Part shown: positions 33,385-42,500 of the stretch, piece by piece
Position numbering within the stretch: the stretch's first letter is position 1
How the letters are laid out: every line of letters begins with the position of its first letter
DNA from: VXNE01 sp965208745
Lineage (GTDB): Bacteria > Pseudomonadota > Gammaproteobacteria > Pseudomonadales > Azotimanducaceae
NCBI GenBank assembly: GCA_965208745.1
Contig: CBDBPN010000004.1
Location: 1,922,001-1,986,000 of the forward strand
Length of the DNA stretch: 64,000 nt
Direction of reading: 5' to 3'
Translations under genes and position numbers: made by a program
The notes under the pieces: model-generated
Seen by the model: the letters and a program-made list of their open reading frames with translations, nothing else
Database searches by the model: none
What the model was told of the DNA's origin: nothing

Positions 33385-34641
33385 ATGAGCGAACGGAGCG
33401 AAGCCGAGATCCGCGCAGAGGTCCGCCAGTGGCTCGAAGCGCACTGGGACCCGGACCGCCCCCTCGTGGAGTGGCGCAACGTTTTGGCGGACGCCGGTTG
33501 GGGCGTGCCGCACTGGCCGCGCGAGTGGTTCGGGCTCGGGCTGCCGGCGCCGCTCTCCCAGGCCGTGGACGAGGAGTTCGCGAAGGTCGGCGCCGTGGGC
33601 GTGGCGAAAGCCGGCATCCGCCTCCTCGCGGCCGCGACCCTTCTCGAGCACGGCAACGACTTCCACAAGGAACGCTTCCTGCGCCGCATCCTGACCGGCG
33701 AGGACACCTGGTGCCAGCTCTTCAGCGAGCCGGGGAGCGGTTCCGACCTCGCGGGGGCGACCACGCGCGCCGACTTCGACGGGCAGCAGTGGGTGGTCAA
33801 CGGCCAGAAGGTCTGGACCACGAGCGCGCATCACGCCCAGTACGGCCTGCTGCTGGCCCGCACCGACTGGGACGTGCCGAAGCACCAGGGACTGACGTAC
33901 TTCGTGCTCGACATGGAGCAGCCCGGCGTCCAGGTACACCAGTTGCGGCAGATGAACGGGCACGCGTCGTTCAACCAGGTGTTCTTCACGGACGCCCGGA
34001 TCCCGCCCGAGTACCAGGTGTCCGAGACCGGCAACGGCTGGCGCGTCGCCATGACCACGCTGGCCCACGAGCGGCGCGGGGCGGACGCACTGCGTACCCA
34101 CGCCTCCGCGCGTGAGCGCGTGGGCGGCATCTACGAAGAGGAAGCGCGCGAGACCGCCACGATCATGGAGCCCTACAAGTGGTATCCGCAGCGCGCGGGA
34201 CGGGTGGACCTCGTGCTGCCGCGCGCCCGGGAGACGGGGCGCCTCGACGATCCGGTCGTTCGCCAGGAAGTGGCGAAGCTCCTAACCCTGGTGAAGTCCG
34301 CGGAGTGGACGGCGCGGCGGGCGCGGGCGGCCCAGGAACAGGGTCGGCCGCAGGGGCCGGAAGGTTCCCTCGGCAAGCTCGCCGCAAGCCACGTCGCCCG
34401 CGCCGCGGCGCGGGTGCACACGCTGATCTCGGGCGCCGACGCGATGCTGTCGGGCGGGGACGGTCCGTTGGAAGGCTTGATCGCCGAGATTCTCGTCTCG
34501 GTGCCGGCCACCTCCATCGCGGGCGGCACCGACGAGATCCAGCGCAACATCATCGCGGAGCGGGTGCTGGGCATGCCGAAGGAGCCGCGCATGGACACGG
34601 GCCCGTTCCGGGACGTGCCGAGGAACGTCGGGAGTTCCTGA
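33385..34641 (+). CDS. Acyl-CoA dehydrogenase
   Basis: A 418-residue acyl-CoA dehydrogenase. FAD/substrate motifs: LFSEPGSGSDLAG (about residues 113-125), WVVNGQKVWTT (about 137-147), and the C-terminal AGGTDEIQRNIIAERVLG. It follows the first dehydrogenase by 4 bp and is probably its partner: one of them has a shorter middle region, as in heterotetrameric FadE pairs acting on bulky substrates. The downstream esterase-like gene begins 27 bp later behind an AAGGAG site. Confidence 0.92.
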   Translation: MSERSEAEIRAEVRQWLEAHWDPDRPLVEWRNVLADAGWGVPHWPREWFGLGLPAPLSQAVDEEFAKVGAVGVAKAGIRLLAAATLLEHGNDFHKERFLRRILTGEDTWCQLFSEPGSGSDLAGATTRADFDGQQWVVNGQKVWTTSAHHAQYGLLLARTDWDVPKHQGLTYFVLDMEQPGVQVHQLRQMNGHASFNQVFFTDARIPPEYQVSETGNGWRVAMTTLAHERRGADALRTHASARERVGGIYEEEARETATIMEPYKWYPQRAGRVDLVLPRARETGRLDDPVVRQEVAKLLTLVKSAEWTARRARAAQEQGRPQGPEGSLGKLAASHVARAAARVHTLISGADAMLSGGDGPLEGLIAEILVSVPATSIAGGTDEIQRNIIAERVLGMPKEPRMDTGPFRDVPRNVGSS

Positions 34642-34668
34642 CGGCCAGAAACAAGCAAGGAGACAGAG

Positions 34669-35793
34669 ATGGAGATTCACGGCCACTGCGACGAGCGGTT
34701 CGCCGCGCTGCGCGAGGAGTTCGAGCGCAACTTCGCGGAGCGGGGTGACGTCGGGGCCAGCTTCGCCGCGACGGTAGAGGGCGAGTTCGTGGTGGACATC
34801 TGGGCCGGCCACCGGGACGGCGCGAAGACGTTGCCGTGGGAAGAGGACACCATCGTGTGCGTCTTCTCCACGACCAAGACGATGACCGCGCTGTGCGCCC
34901 TGGTGCTCTTCGACCGCGGCGAGCTGAACTTCGACGACCCGGTCACGAAGTACTGGCCCGAGTACGGCCAGAACGGCAAGGGGTCGACCGAGGTCCGCCA
35001 CTTCATGGGCCACACGGCCGGTTTGCCCGGCTTCGGCGAGAAGCTCACCGAGGCACAGTTGTACGACTGGGATTACGTCATCGGCGTGCTGGAACGCCAG
35101 GAGCCGTGGTGGACGCCCGGCGAGGAGTGCGGCTACCACGCCATCACGCAGGGCTATCTCGTCGGGGAGGTCGTCCGGCGCATCACCGGCGCGTCGCTCG
35201 GGACCTTCTTCCGCGAGAACGTCGCCGGCCCCCTCGGGGCGGACTTCCACATCGGGCTCGATCCCGCGCACTTCGGCAGGACGGCCGAGATGCTCTCCGG
35301 CGGGCCGATCCCCGAGATGCCCGAGGAGATGGTTCCCGAGTACATGCGCGGCCGCGAGGACGGCACGCCGGACATCATGCCCCCGGTCACGAACGGCCCC
35401 GGTTGGCGCCGGGCGGAGAGCCCCGCCGGCAACGGGCACGGGAACGCCCGCGCGGTCGTGCGCGCCCAGACCGCCGTCGCCAACGGCGGGAGCGCCTTCG
35501 GCGTCGACCTCGTGTCGCCCGCGACCATCGAGCAGATCTTCCGCGAGCAGGGCGAGATGGCGGGCATGGGGGTCAGGCACGGCATCGGGTACGGCCTCTC
35601 CGGCTTCTTCGCGGAGCACGCGCCGAAGGACGTCAAGATGTGCTTCTGGGGCGGCGCCGGCGGCTCGACGATCCTCCTGGACCACACGAACCGCGCGTGC
35701 CTGTCCTACGTCATGAACCAGATGGACATGGACATGCTCGGCGACCAGCGCGGCGCCCGCATGACGGCGCGGTTCTACGAGGGACTCGGATAG
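34669..35793 (+). CDS. Serine hydrolase of the beta-lactamase/class C esterase family
   Basis: A 374-residue EstB-like protein with the SxxK motif STTK (residues 67-70), the YxN-type region GYHAITQGY (about 154-162) and a C-terminal GGAGGS corresponding to the K/HxG motif. No signal peptide, so it works in the cytoplasm as an esterase or peptidase rather than as a beta-lactamase. It is placed between acyl-CoA dehydrogenases and a sulfatase in one direction, suggesting a shared catabolic unit. AAGGAG site just upstream of ATG. Confidence 0.87.
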   Translation: MEIHGHCDERFAALREEFERNFAERGDVGASFAATVEGEFVVDIWAGHRDGAKTLPWEEDTIVCVFSTTKTMTALCALVLFDRGELNFDDPVTKYWPEYGQNGKGSTEVRHFMGHTAGLPGFGEKLTEAQLYDWDYVIGVLERQEPWWTPGEECGYHAITQGYLVGEVVRRITGASLGTFFRENVAGPLGADFHIGLDPAHFGRTAEMLSGGPIPEMPEEMVPEYMRGREDGTPDIMPPVTNGPGWRRAESPAGNGHGNARAVVRAQTAVANGGSAFGVDLVSPATIEQIFREQGEMAGMGVRHGIGYGLSGFFAEHAPKDVKMCFWGGAGGSTILLDHTNRACLSYVMNQMDMDMLGDQRGARMTARFYEGLG

Positions 35794-35814
35794 GCGCCGC
35801 CGGAGCCGACCCCC

Positions 35815-37221
35815 ATGAACCTGCTGTTCGTGTTCTCGGACCAGCAGCGCTACACCGCGCTGGGCGCGAACGGCAACCCCGTCGTGCAGACCCCAAACCT
35901 GGACCGGATGGCGGCCGAGGGGATGGTCTGCGACAACATGTTCTCGAACCACCCGCTGTGCTCGCCGTTCCGGGCGATCCTGCTCACCGGCCGGTACGGC
36001 TGGCGCAACGGCGTCATCGACAACGAGTACGAGCCGTTCCGGGACATCCCGACATTGCCCGGCACGCTGCGGTCCGCGGGGTACCACACGGGCCACATCG
36101 GCGTCTGGCACCTCGGCGTCGGCCCGTATCCCGCCGAGGATCGCTACGGGCTCGACTACCTCGCCGCGGTGGAGGGGGTCGGCGGGAACTACTTCGACCA
36201 GCGCTATTTCGAGAACGAGCGCGATCCGGTCCGCCACGACGGTTGGTCACCGGCCGTGGAGACCGATCTCGCCATCCGGTTCCTCGAGAAGCATCGGGAA
36301 GAGCGCCAGGACGACCCGTTCGCGCTGTTCGTGTCCTGGCGCCCGCCGCACTGGCCGTACCCGCGGTATCCGGACGAATACGCCCTGTACGATCCGGCCG
36401 ACGTCGACGTGCCCGGCAACGTCCCGCCGCAGATGGCGGACTTCGCGAGGCGCGAGATCGCCGACTACTACGGGTGCTGCACGGGTCTCGACGCCCAGAT
36501 GGGACGCCTGCTCGACGCGCTCGACCGCCTCGGTCTCGCCGAGGACACGATCGTCTGCTACTCGTCGGACCACGGCGACCATCTCTCGAGCCACGGCTAC
36601 GGCAAGCCCATGGACTCCTGGATGCACCCGTTCCTGCGGGCGTCCAAGGCGACGCCCTACGACGAGTCCGCCCACATCCCGTTCCTGATCCGCTGGCCCG
36701 GAGGGACGCCGCCCGGATCGAGGAGCGCCGCCTTCATGGGCGCCATCGACATGGTCCCCAGCCTCCTCGGCGCGTGCGGTGTCCAACTACCGGACGGGTT
36801 GCAGGGCCGCGACGTTTCCGAGGCGTGGAGAGGTGGATCGCCTCCGGAGGACGCCGACCGCACGCCGGGCGCCCGCGACTCCGTCTATCTGATGAACATG
36901 GGCAACGGCTGGCCGGACCGGACCGCGTGGGTCGGCCGGTGGCGGGGCGTCCGCACGGAGCGCTACACCTACGCCCGCTGGTTCGATCACGAACGCGGGC
37001 CCTGGCTGTTCGACCGCCAGGAGGACCCGCTGGAGACGCGGAACATCGTCCACGACCCGGAAGCCCGGCCGGCCGTCGAGGAGATGGAAGCCCGCCTGCA
37101 CCGGTGGATGGAGGGCACGGGCGATCCCTTCGAGTTTGGCAAACGCGGGCCCCGCGGATTCCTGGACGTGGGGCAGCGCTGGGCCGATCCGGTGCGGTGG
37201 AAGGACTGGGGGACGGCTTGA
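35815..37221 (+). CDS. Type I sulfatase
   Basis: A 468-residue alkaline-phosphatase-superfamily sulfatase. The N-terminal metal motif FSDQQR (residues 7-12, Asp9) and the activation motif CSPFR (residues 49-53) are present; Cys49 should become formylglycine. Later metal ligands lie in SSDHGDHLSSHG (about 243-254). No signal peptide, so cytoplasmic or relying on other export. The substrate could be a sulfated sugar, choline sulfate or steroid sulfate. The FGE or anSME activator is not in the window. Second sulfatase at 38045 is on the opposite strand. Confidence 0.92.
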   Translation: MNLLFVFSDQQRYTALGANGNPVVQTPNLDRMAAEGMVCDNMFSNHPLCSPFRAILLTGRYGWRNGVIDNEYEPFRDIPTLPGTLRSAGYHTGHIGVWHLGVGPYPAEDRYGLDYLAAVEGVGGNYFDQRYFENERDPVRHDGWSPAVETDLAIRFLEKHREERQDDPFALFVSWRPPHWPYPRYPDEYALYDPADVDVPGNVPPQMADFARREIADYYGCCTGLDAQMGRLLDALDRLGLAEDTIVCYSSDHGDHLSSHGYGKPMDSWMHPFLRASKATPYDESAHIPFLIRWPGGTPPGSRSAAFMGAIDMVPSLLGACGVQLPDGLQGRDVSEAWRGGSPPEDADRTPGARDSVYLMNMGNGWPDRTAWVGRWRGVRTERYTYARWFDHERGPWLFDRQEDPLETRNIVHDPEARPAVEEMEARLHRWMEGTGDPFEFGKRGPRGFLDVGQRWADPVRWKDWGTA

Positions 37222-37288
37222 GAGGAGGCCGCGGCGCAGGGAACGGTCGTTCGGTGCCTGCCTCGAACACCCCATGCGCCCCTTGGCA

Positions 37289-37316
37289 TGGTATATTCGA
37301 TCATATCGACCATACT
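37289..37316. promoter_or_regulatory. Operator-like inverted repeat upstream of the second vapBC
   Basis: CGAT-CAT-ATCG (37298-37308) is a perfect short inverted repeat inside a longer imperfect palindrome running about 37290-37315 (GGTATATTCGAT against AGTATGGTCGAT, 9 of 12 positions agreeing). It sits about 20 bp before the antitoxin start, the place where TA autorepressors bind. A TTGGCA box lies at 37283-37288 but no well-spaced -10 is convincing. Confidence 0.5.
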
Positions 37317-37331
37317 TGATGAAACACGGTA

Positions 37332-37616
37332 ATGCCGGCCGCTCCTGCCAATCCGCAACCTGACCAGACAACGACCCAGCGCGTGCGGATCGATGCCGCC
37401 GGCCGCATCGTGATCCCGGCCGAGATGCGCAGGTCGCTAGGTATCCGGGACGGTCAGGACCTGACCGTCTCCCTCGAGAAGGACGGCATCACGCTTCGGA
37501 CGCTCGCGCTCGCCCGCGCTCGCGTGCGGGCCATCGCCCGCGCCCATCGCAAGGGCCAGGAGAGCGTGGTCGACGAGTTCATCGCAGAACGCCGCGCGGA
37601 GGCCGCGCACGAGTAG
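37332..37616 (+). CDS. vapB: AbrB/MazE-type antitoxin
   Basis: A 94-residue protein with the AbrB-fold core RVRIDAAGRIVIPAEMRRSLGI and GQDLTVSLEKDGITL (about residues 15-55), then a basic helix (ARARVRAIARAHRKGQ) and an acidic tail. It neutralises the PIN toxin encoded immediately downstream and, as in the family, should repress its own promoter. Its TAG overlaps the toxin's GTG by one base. Confidence 0.88.
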   Translation: MPAAPANPQPDQTTTQRVRIDAAGRIVIPAEMRRSLGIRDGQDLTVSLEKDGITLRTLALARARVRAIARAHRKGQESVVDEFIAERRAEAAHE

Positions 37617-37996
37617 TGACCCGGTTTGTGCTCGACGCGTCGGCCGTCCTCGCGGATGTCTTCCACGAGCCTGGCGCAGATGTGGTGCTCGACGCGCTCG
37701 AGTCCGGCGCGGTCATCTCGGCCGTCAACGCCGAAGAAGTAGCGTCAAAGCTGCACGGCGGCGGCTGGAAGGACGAGGACGTCGCGCTCGTTTTCGAAGG
37801 CATCGAGATCGTCCCGTTCGACGCCCGCCACGCCCTTCTGAGCGGGCGTTATCGCCCTGTCACCCGTAGCCTCGGTCTGGGATTGGGGGACCGCGCATGT
37901 CTGGCGACGGCGACTCTGCGGGGCTGGCCGGCCCTGACCGCCGATCGCGCGTGGGTGAACCTTGATGTCGGCGCGGAGATCGTCTGCATCCGCTGA
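37616..37996 (+). CDS. vapC: VapC-type PIN-domain toxin RNase
   Basis: A 126-residue PIN-domain protein, starting with GTG overlapping the antitoxin stop. Acidic residues: Asp in FVLDASAVLADVF, Glu in SAVNAEEVASK, Asp in LGLGDRACLATA and Asp in LTADRAW, the normal VapC set. It cleaves RNA when unrestrained. The module separates two sulfatase genes. Confidence 0.88.
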   Translation: MTRFVLDASAVLADVFHEPGADVVLDALESGAVISAVNAEEVASKLHGGGWKDEDVALVFEGIEIVPFDARHALLSGRYRPVTRSLGLGLGDRACLATATLRGWPALTADRAWVNLDVGAEIVCIR

Positions 37997-38044
37997 GCGC
38001 CGAAAACCCCTGCTCCCCGCACCACGGGCCTCGCCTGGGAGCCC

Positions 38045-39403
38045 CTAACTGTCAGCCTCCCCCTGCCGGTCCAGCCGCAACTGTCTCTCCCAGAAAGCCT
38101 CCGCCTCTCGGTCCTCGGACGCCGGATCGCAGATCCCGGCCAGGGCCGCTGAGAGTTCCCCCGCCTTGGCCGGACACGCCCCGTATCGATTCTCGATTTC
38201 TTCCGGGTCCCTGGCGAGGTCGAACAACTGGTCCGGCGCCTGGACGTTGTGGATGAGTTTCCAGTCCCCCTGGCGCACCATGAACGCGCCGGCACGCGTT
38301 CCGTGGCCGTGGTACTCGGAGAAGACGACCCTGTCGCGGTCGTCGCTCGCCAGCGTCCCCAGGGGAGCGCCCAACCAGTCTTTCGGGTGTTGCGCGCCCG
38401 TCAGCGCGAAGACGGTGGCCTGGACGTCGTGCAGGTCGACAGGTGTCGCCGTGCGCACGCCCGACTCGAAGTCCGGTCCCGCGGCGATGCACGGGACGCG
38501 CGCGGCATCCTCAAGCAGGCTGCACTTCCACCACAGGCCGAATTTGCCCAACATCTCGCCGTGGTCTGAGGTGTACACGAGGTTCGTGGTGCTCTCGAGA
38601 CCGGATTCCCCGAGTGCCGACTGCAGCCGCCCGAGCTGCTCGTCGATAAAGCTGACGCACGCGTAGTAGCCGCGGCGCAGGCCACGGATCTGCCGTTCCT
38701 CGACGTCCTCGAGACCGAAGTGCCGCCGCAGGTCGACCGCGTAGGGGTGCTGCGCCGTCTCGGCTTCTACTCCGTATGCCGGCAGATCGCCGTGGTCGCG
38801 GTACTGGTCCCACAGCGCCTCGGTGCAGAAGTGCGGAAAGTGCGGCTTCACCAGGTTGACGTAGAGGACCCACGGGCGATCTATCCCGGCAGCGCGTGTC
38901 CGAAGCCACTCCACGGCCGCATTCATGTAGGTGACGTCGTTCCCCCAGGGCGCCTCGCGGGGACCGTACGCATCGAGGCGTTTCGCGCCCCCGGGGCGAA
39001 CGGCAAGCGGGCGGCGGCGCTGCGCCTCATCGAACTCCCATGCGCCTTCGTAGGTCTCTATGGTCTCCGAGAATCCCAGTTCGGCCACCGGCCGATAGGC
39101 ATGCACCTTGCCGATGAAGACGGTGTGCACGCCCTGTTCGCCGAGGACCGCGCCCAGGCCCCGGGTCTCGGGCGCGATGCCGAGCCGGTTGTTGCCGTAT
39201 GCCCGGATGGCGTGGACCCGCTTGCCGGTCAGGAACGCGGAGCGGCTCGGCACGCAGAGCGGGGACGGGCAGTAGGCGTGCTCGAACGTCGTGCCGCGGT
39301 CGGCCAGCCACTGCATGTTCGGCGTGTCGACGAAGTCGTGGCCGTAGGGCGACGAGTACCGCGGATTGTGCTCGTCGGACATGAAGACGATGACGTTGGA
39401 CAT
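38045..39403 (-). CDS. Type I sulfatase
   Basis: A 452-residue sulfatase with metal motif FMSDEHNPR (Asp10), formylglycine motif CVPSR (residues 50-54) and the second metal cluster YTSDHGEMLGKFG (about 280-292). It resembles the choline-sulfatase/iduronate-sulfatase branch more than the copy at 35815, so the two are not recent duplicates. No signal peptide. It points towards the vapBC module. The substrate is not known. Confidence 0.9.
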   Translation of the reverse strand: MSNVIVFMSDEHNPRYSSPYGHDFVDTPNMQWLADRGTTFEHAYCPSPLCVPSRSAFLTGKRVHAIRAYGNNRLGIAPETRGLGAVLGEQGVHTVFIGKVHAYRPVAELGFSETIETYEGAWEFDEAQRRRPLAVRPGGAKRLDAYGPREAPWGNDVTYMNAAVEWLRTRAAGIDRPWVLYVNLVKPHFPHFCTEALWDQYRDHGDLPAYGVEAETAQHPYAVDLRRHFGLEDVEERQIRGLRRGYYACVSFIDEQLGRLQSALGESGLESTTNLVYTSDHGEMLGKFGLWWKCSLLEDAARVPCIAAGPDFESGVRTATPVDLHDVQATVFALTGAQHPKDWLGAPLGTLASDDRDRVVFSEYHGHGTRAGAFMVRQGDWKLIHNVQAPDQLFDLARDPEEIENRYGACPAKAGELSAALAGICDPASEDREAEAFWERQLRLDRQGEADS

Positions 39404-39417
39404 GGCTACCGGCGAAG

Positions 39418-40116
39418 CTACAGGCGCCTGCCCTTGACGAGCAGCCAGATCATGAAGACCGGCTCGGCCAGGCCGGCGAGTATCAGGAAGTCGAGGTTCA
39501 CGCCCGGCGCAGCCAGCCGTCCCAACTCGGTGACGATGTACGCGAACCCCGCCACTGCGAGCAGGAAGCCGAAGATCGACGGCACGTGTTCCGCGCGAAC
39601 GACGAGCCAGGCGCGCAGCAACAACACGACGCCAAAGACGACAAGCGCGAACCCCCAGTCATGCGGGTACGCGTTGACGAGCAGGTAGACCTGGGCATGC
39701 AGGCGCTCCATGCCCAGGGCGGCGGCGCTCTCCGGCGCGTCGAGCAGCCGGAGCGCCTCGACGTAGTTGAAGACTCCGCCCAACGCCACCGCCGTGTAGA
39801 TCAGGCAGAACGCGAAGGCCAGCATCGACACGGGACGACTGGCCGGCGCGAGAAAGTAGAACAGCGCCCACCCGACGAGGACGTCGGCGGAGTAGTTCAC
39901 GAGCCAGGCGAGGATGCCCGCGAGGAACAGCCCGCGGTTCTGCGTCAGGTTGCTCGCCGTCTGTGCCGCGTCGCCCGGCGCCACTAGCTCTGGAAACACC
40001 AGTAGCTGCGCGAACGGTGCGGACACCACCATCAGCAGCAGGCCGATTCCGGCCACCAGCGCAGCCGTGCCAAGGGGCAGGCCCTGTTGGGGCGCGCCAG
40101 GGTTCGAGGGGGTCAG
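39418..40116 (-). CDS. DUF4386-like membrane protein, possible CTG start
   Basis: A membrane protein with six hydrophobic segments, resembling DUF4386 proteins of about 230 residues. No ATG, GTG or TTG lies between 40116 and the first membrane segment; an AAGGAG site (minus strand, 40128-40123) sits 6 bp before an in-frame CTG at 40116, giving 232 residues. The next in-frame candidate, GTG 40230, adds 38 residues with little coding character. The start is therefore uncertain. Function unknown; it lies 14 bp after the sulfatase gene start region on the same strand, upstream of it in transcription. Confidence 0.65.
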   Translation of the reverse strand: MTPSNPGAPQQGLPLGTAALVAGIGLLLMVVSAPFAQLLVFPELVAPGDAAQTASNLTQNRGLFLAGILAWLVNYSADVLVGWALFYFLAPASRPVSMLAFAFCLIYTAVALGGVFNYVEALRLLDAPESAAALGMERLHAQVYLLVNAYPHDWGFALVVFGVVLLLRAWLVVRAEHVPSIFGFLLAVAGFAYIVTELGRLAAPGVNLDFLILAGLAEPVFMIWLLVKGRRL

Positions 40117-40290
40117 GAGTCGCTCCTTGCCCTGATGGAGCGGCCAGCTTGCCCGATCAGGGTTGGTGGTGCCAACGGCGCGCTTGTGGCCGCGAACGCC
40201 CGCGACACCGGTGCAGCGCCTTGCCTCCACGGCTGGCCCGCACTTCCGCGACGAACTCGGTGACGGCCTTGCGGAATCTCGCGTCCACCG

Positions 40291-41481
40291 TCAGTCCGGC
40301 AGCCCCAGCACCCGTTTCGCCACGATGTTGAGCTGCACCTCCTTGGTGCCGCCGGCGATGGTCAGCGACTTCTGTCGCAACCAGTCGCGCGTCGCTTCGA
40401 TCTCGTCGGTCGTGTAGCCGTCTCCCTCCCACCCGACGCCCTGCGTCCCGAGTGCTGCGACCAGCAGTTCGTCGGCCTCCTGCTGGTTGAGTGCGCCGGT
40501 GAGCTTGACCGCGGACGACGCGAAACCGGGCGCCCGCGCCTGGAGTTCCTCGATCGTGCGACGCTGGGTGAGGCGTTGCGCATGGACGTTCTGCTCGTGG
40601 CGGATGAGCCGCGCCCGCAGCGCGGGGTCGGCGATGCGGCCGTTCCGCAGCGGAACGCACCGCTTCACCTGCTCCGGCAGGCGGCTTTCCGACGACCTGC
40701 CGCCCTGGGAGCCGGAGATGTTGATCCCCGCGTGCGTGGAGCGCTCGAACTGCAGCAGCCGTTTACCGGCGGTCCAGCCGCGGTTGACGCCCCCGATCAC
40801 GTCCGACACCGAGGCGACGGCGTCTTCGAACAGCGTCTCGTTGAACGGCGAGGCGCCCGAGATGAGTCGGATGGGCCGTACCTGCACGCCGGGCTGGTCC
40901 ATGTCCACCAGGATCAGGCTGATGCCCTGGTGCTTGGGCAGGTCCGGGTCCGTCCGCGCGAGCACGAAGATGTAGTCCGACTCCATCGCGTCGGATGTCC
41001 AGATCTTGCGGCCGTTCAGGACGTAGTGATCGCCGTCGCGCACCGCCCGGAGACTCAGGCTCGCGAGGTCGGATCCGGCGCCCGGCTCGGAGTAGCCCAT
41101 GGCCCAGCCGCCCTCGCCGCGGGCGATGCCCGGCAGCCAGCGGCGCTTCTGGTCGTCGGTACCCAGTTCGAGAATCGTGGGGCCGATGTAGTTGACGCCG
41201 CGGCCGGTGAGCGGGGTGCGCGCGCCGATCCTTTTCAGTTCCTCGATCAGCACGGTGTACTGGTCACGCGTGAGTTCCGCGCCGCCGTACTCGCGTGGCC
41301 AGGTCGGTACGGTCCAGCCTCGTCCGACCATGCGCTCGAGCCACACCCGCGCGTCCGGCTCGAGCTCGACCTTGGTGCTGCCCCAGGGACTCGGGCCCGA
41401 GCCACGTGCGCCCGGGGGACAGTTCTCCTCGAGCCATGCGCGGGTGTCCTGCCGGAAGTCGCGCACGGGGCTCGTCGTCAC
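40291..41481 (-). CDS. Acyl-CoA dehydrogenase
   Basis: A 396-residue acyl-CoA dehydrogenase, with MGYSEPGAGSDLA, YVLNGRKIWTSDAME, and C-terminal TIAGGTKEVQLNIVAKRVLG. The C-terminal Lys in place of the more common Asp (GGTKE) occurs in FadE-like proteins acting on unusual acyl-CoAs. It starts with GTG overlapping the PiT-like gene stop by 4 bp (GTGA). The coupling to a membrane protein is unusual and its meaning is unclear. Confidence 0.88.
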   Translation of the reverse strand: MTTSPVRDFRQDTRAWLEENCPPGARGSGPSPWGSTKVELEPDARVWLERMVGRGWTVPTWPREYGGAELTRDQYTVLIEELKRIGARTPLTGRGVNYIGPTILELGTDDQKRRWLPGIARGEGGWAMGYSEPGAGSDLASLSLRAVRDGDHYVLNGRKIWTSDAMESDYIFVLARTDPDLPKHQGISLILVDMDQPGVQVRPIRLISGASPFNETLFEDAVASVSDVIGGVNRGWTAGKRLLQFERSTHAGINISGSQGGRSSESRLPEQVKRCVPLRNGRIADPALRARLIRHEQNVHAQRLTQRRTIEELQARAPGFASSAVKLTGALNQQEADELLVAALGTQGVGWEGDGYTTDEIEATRDWLRQKSLTIAGGTKEVQLNIVAKRVLGLPD

Positions 41482-42416
41482 ACGCGCATCGCGAGCCACG
41501 GCAGGCCGAGCGCCAGGACCACGCTGACGACGAGCCCGGCCAACGCCTTGGAACCGTCGAGGAGGACCTTCCGTGCGGTTTCCCGCCCGCTCGTGTCCGC
41601 CAGGTACATCGACAGGGCGAACTCCCGCCCGGCCAGGACGCCCAGGAACACCCACGTGGTGCTCATGGGCATGTTGCTCCACTCCTTGAAGACGAGGAGG
41701 ACCACGCCGTAGATGAAGTCGATGATCGTCGCCGCGCGGATATCCGTCGTGTCCGTCTTCGAGGTGACGATCTTCTGGATGGTGCCGCCGAACTGGTAGA
41801 ACACGATGCCGAGCAGGCCCACCAGGACCGAAGTGCCGAACGCAAACCAACCGAAGGAGAGTTCGCGTGGCAGGTAGACGAAGATGTTCGCGAGGTCCTG
41901 GATCAGCCACTGGCTCCAGAGGAAGCCGGTGGACAGCCATTGCAGGACCACCCAGTAGCCGGGGATGGTGGCGCCGCGCGTGCGATGGAAGTACTCCGTC
42001 GCGCGCCGGAAGACGAGCCGGAAGAGTATGAGCGCGCTGAAGAACGCCACCACGTAGCCGGCGAGCGACTTGATCAGCATGTCGCCGAGGTTGCTCACCG
42101 CAAACACCGTGAGCACGAGGAAGGTGGTGCTCACCGGCACGCCCATGCGCGTGAGGATGAGCAGGGCAAGCGGCGGGATGGCGTGGTACCAGCTGATGCC
42201 GCCTTCGGGAATCGGGAATTTCTCCAGCCGTCCGTAAGCCGGATCGCCCCCATGGACCCACCAGCTGTAGGCGATGACCGCCAACAGGATGCCGCCGGCG
42301 AAGATCCACAGCACCCACCAGGGCCGGTGTGCGTTGGAGGACAGGAAGGTGCCGAGGGTCTGGATCGAGTCGTTCGCCACGACGGAGTACGCGGCGAGCA
42401 GGAACCCGACGATCAT
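41478..42416 (-). CDS. PiT-like membrane protein, start uncertain
   Basis: About 312 residues from ATG 42416, with some nine hydrophobic segments. The two half-motifs ANDSIQTLGTFLSSN at the start and GVPVSTTF / MPMSTTWVFLGVLAGRE echo the duplicated signature of PiT-family phosphate permeases. The N-terminus seems short: in-frame codons upstream read ISLLEIY, and a GGGAGG ribosome site lies 8 nt before an ATC at 42437, so an unconventional start is possible. Transport of phosphate or another anion is an inference. Translationally coupled to the downstream acyl-CoA dehydrogenase. Confidence 0.72.
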   Translation of the reverse strand: MIVGFLLAAYSVVANDSIQTLGTFLSSNAHRPWWVLWIFAGGILLAVIAYSWWVHGGDPAYGRLEKFPIPEGGISWYHAIPPLALLILTRMGVPVSTTFLVLTVFAVSNLGDMLIKSLAGYVVAFFSALILFRLVFRRATEYFHRTRGATIPGYWVVLQWLSTGFLWSQWLIQDLANIFVYLPRELSFGWFAFGTSVLVGLLGIVFYQFGGTIQKIVTSKTDTTDIRAATIIDFIYGVVLLVFKEWSNMPMSTTWVFLGVLAGREFALSMYLADTSGRETARKVLLDGSKALAGLVVSVVLALGLPWLAMRV

Positions 42417-42500
42417 GTAGATTTCGAGCAGCGAGATGGCCCTTTCCTCCCGGTCGCGGCGGCGCCATTCTCCCGCGCTAATGTGACAGTCCGATGTCTG

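Noticed and set aside
40291..42468. 725-codon frame joining acyl-CoA dehydrogenase to an upstream stretch
   Set aside because: The upstream half is a shadow of the PiT-like gene; the GTG at 41481 overlaps that gene's stop.
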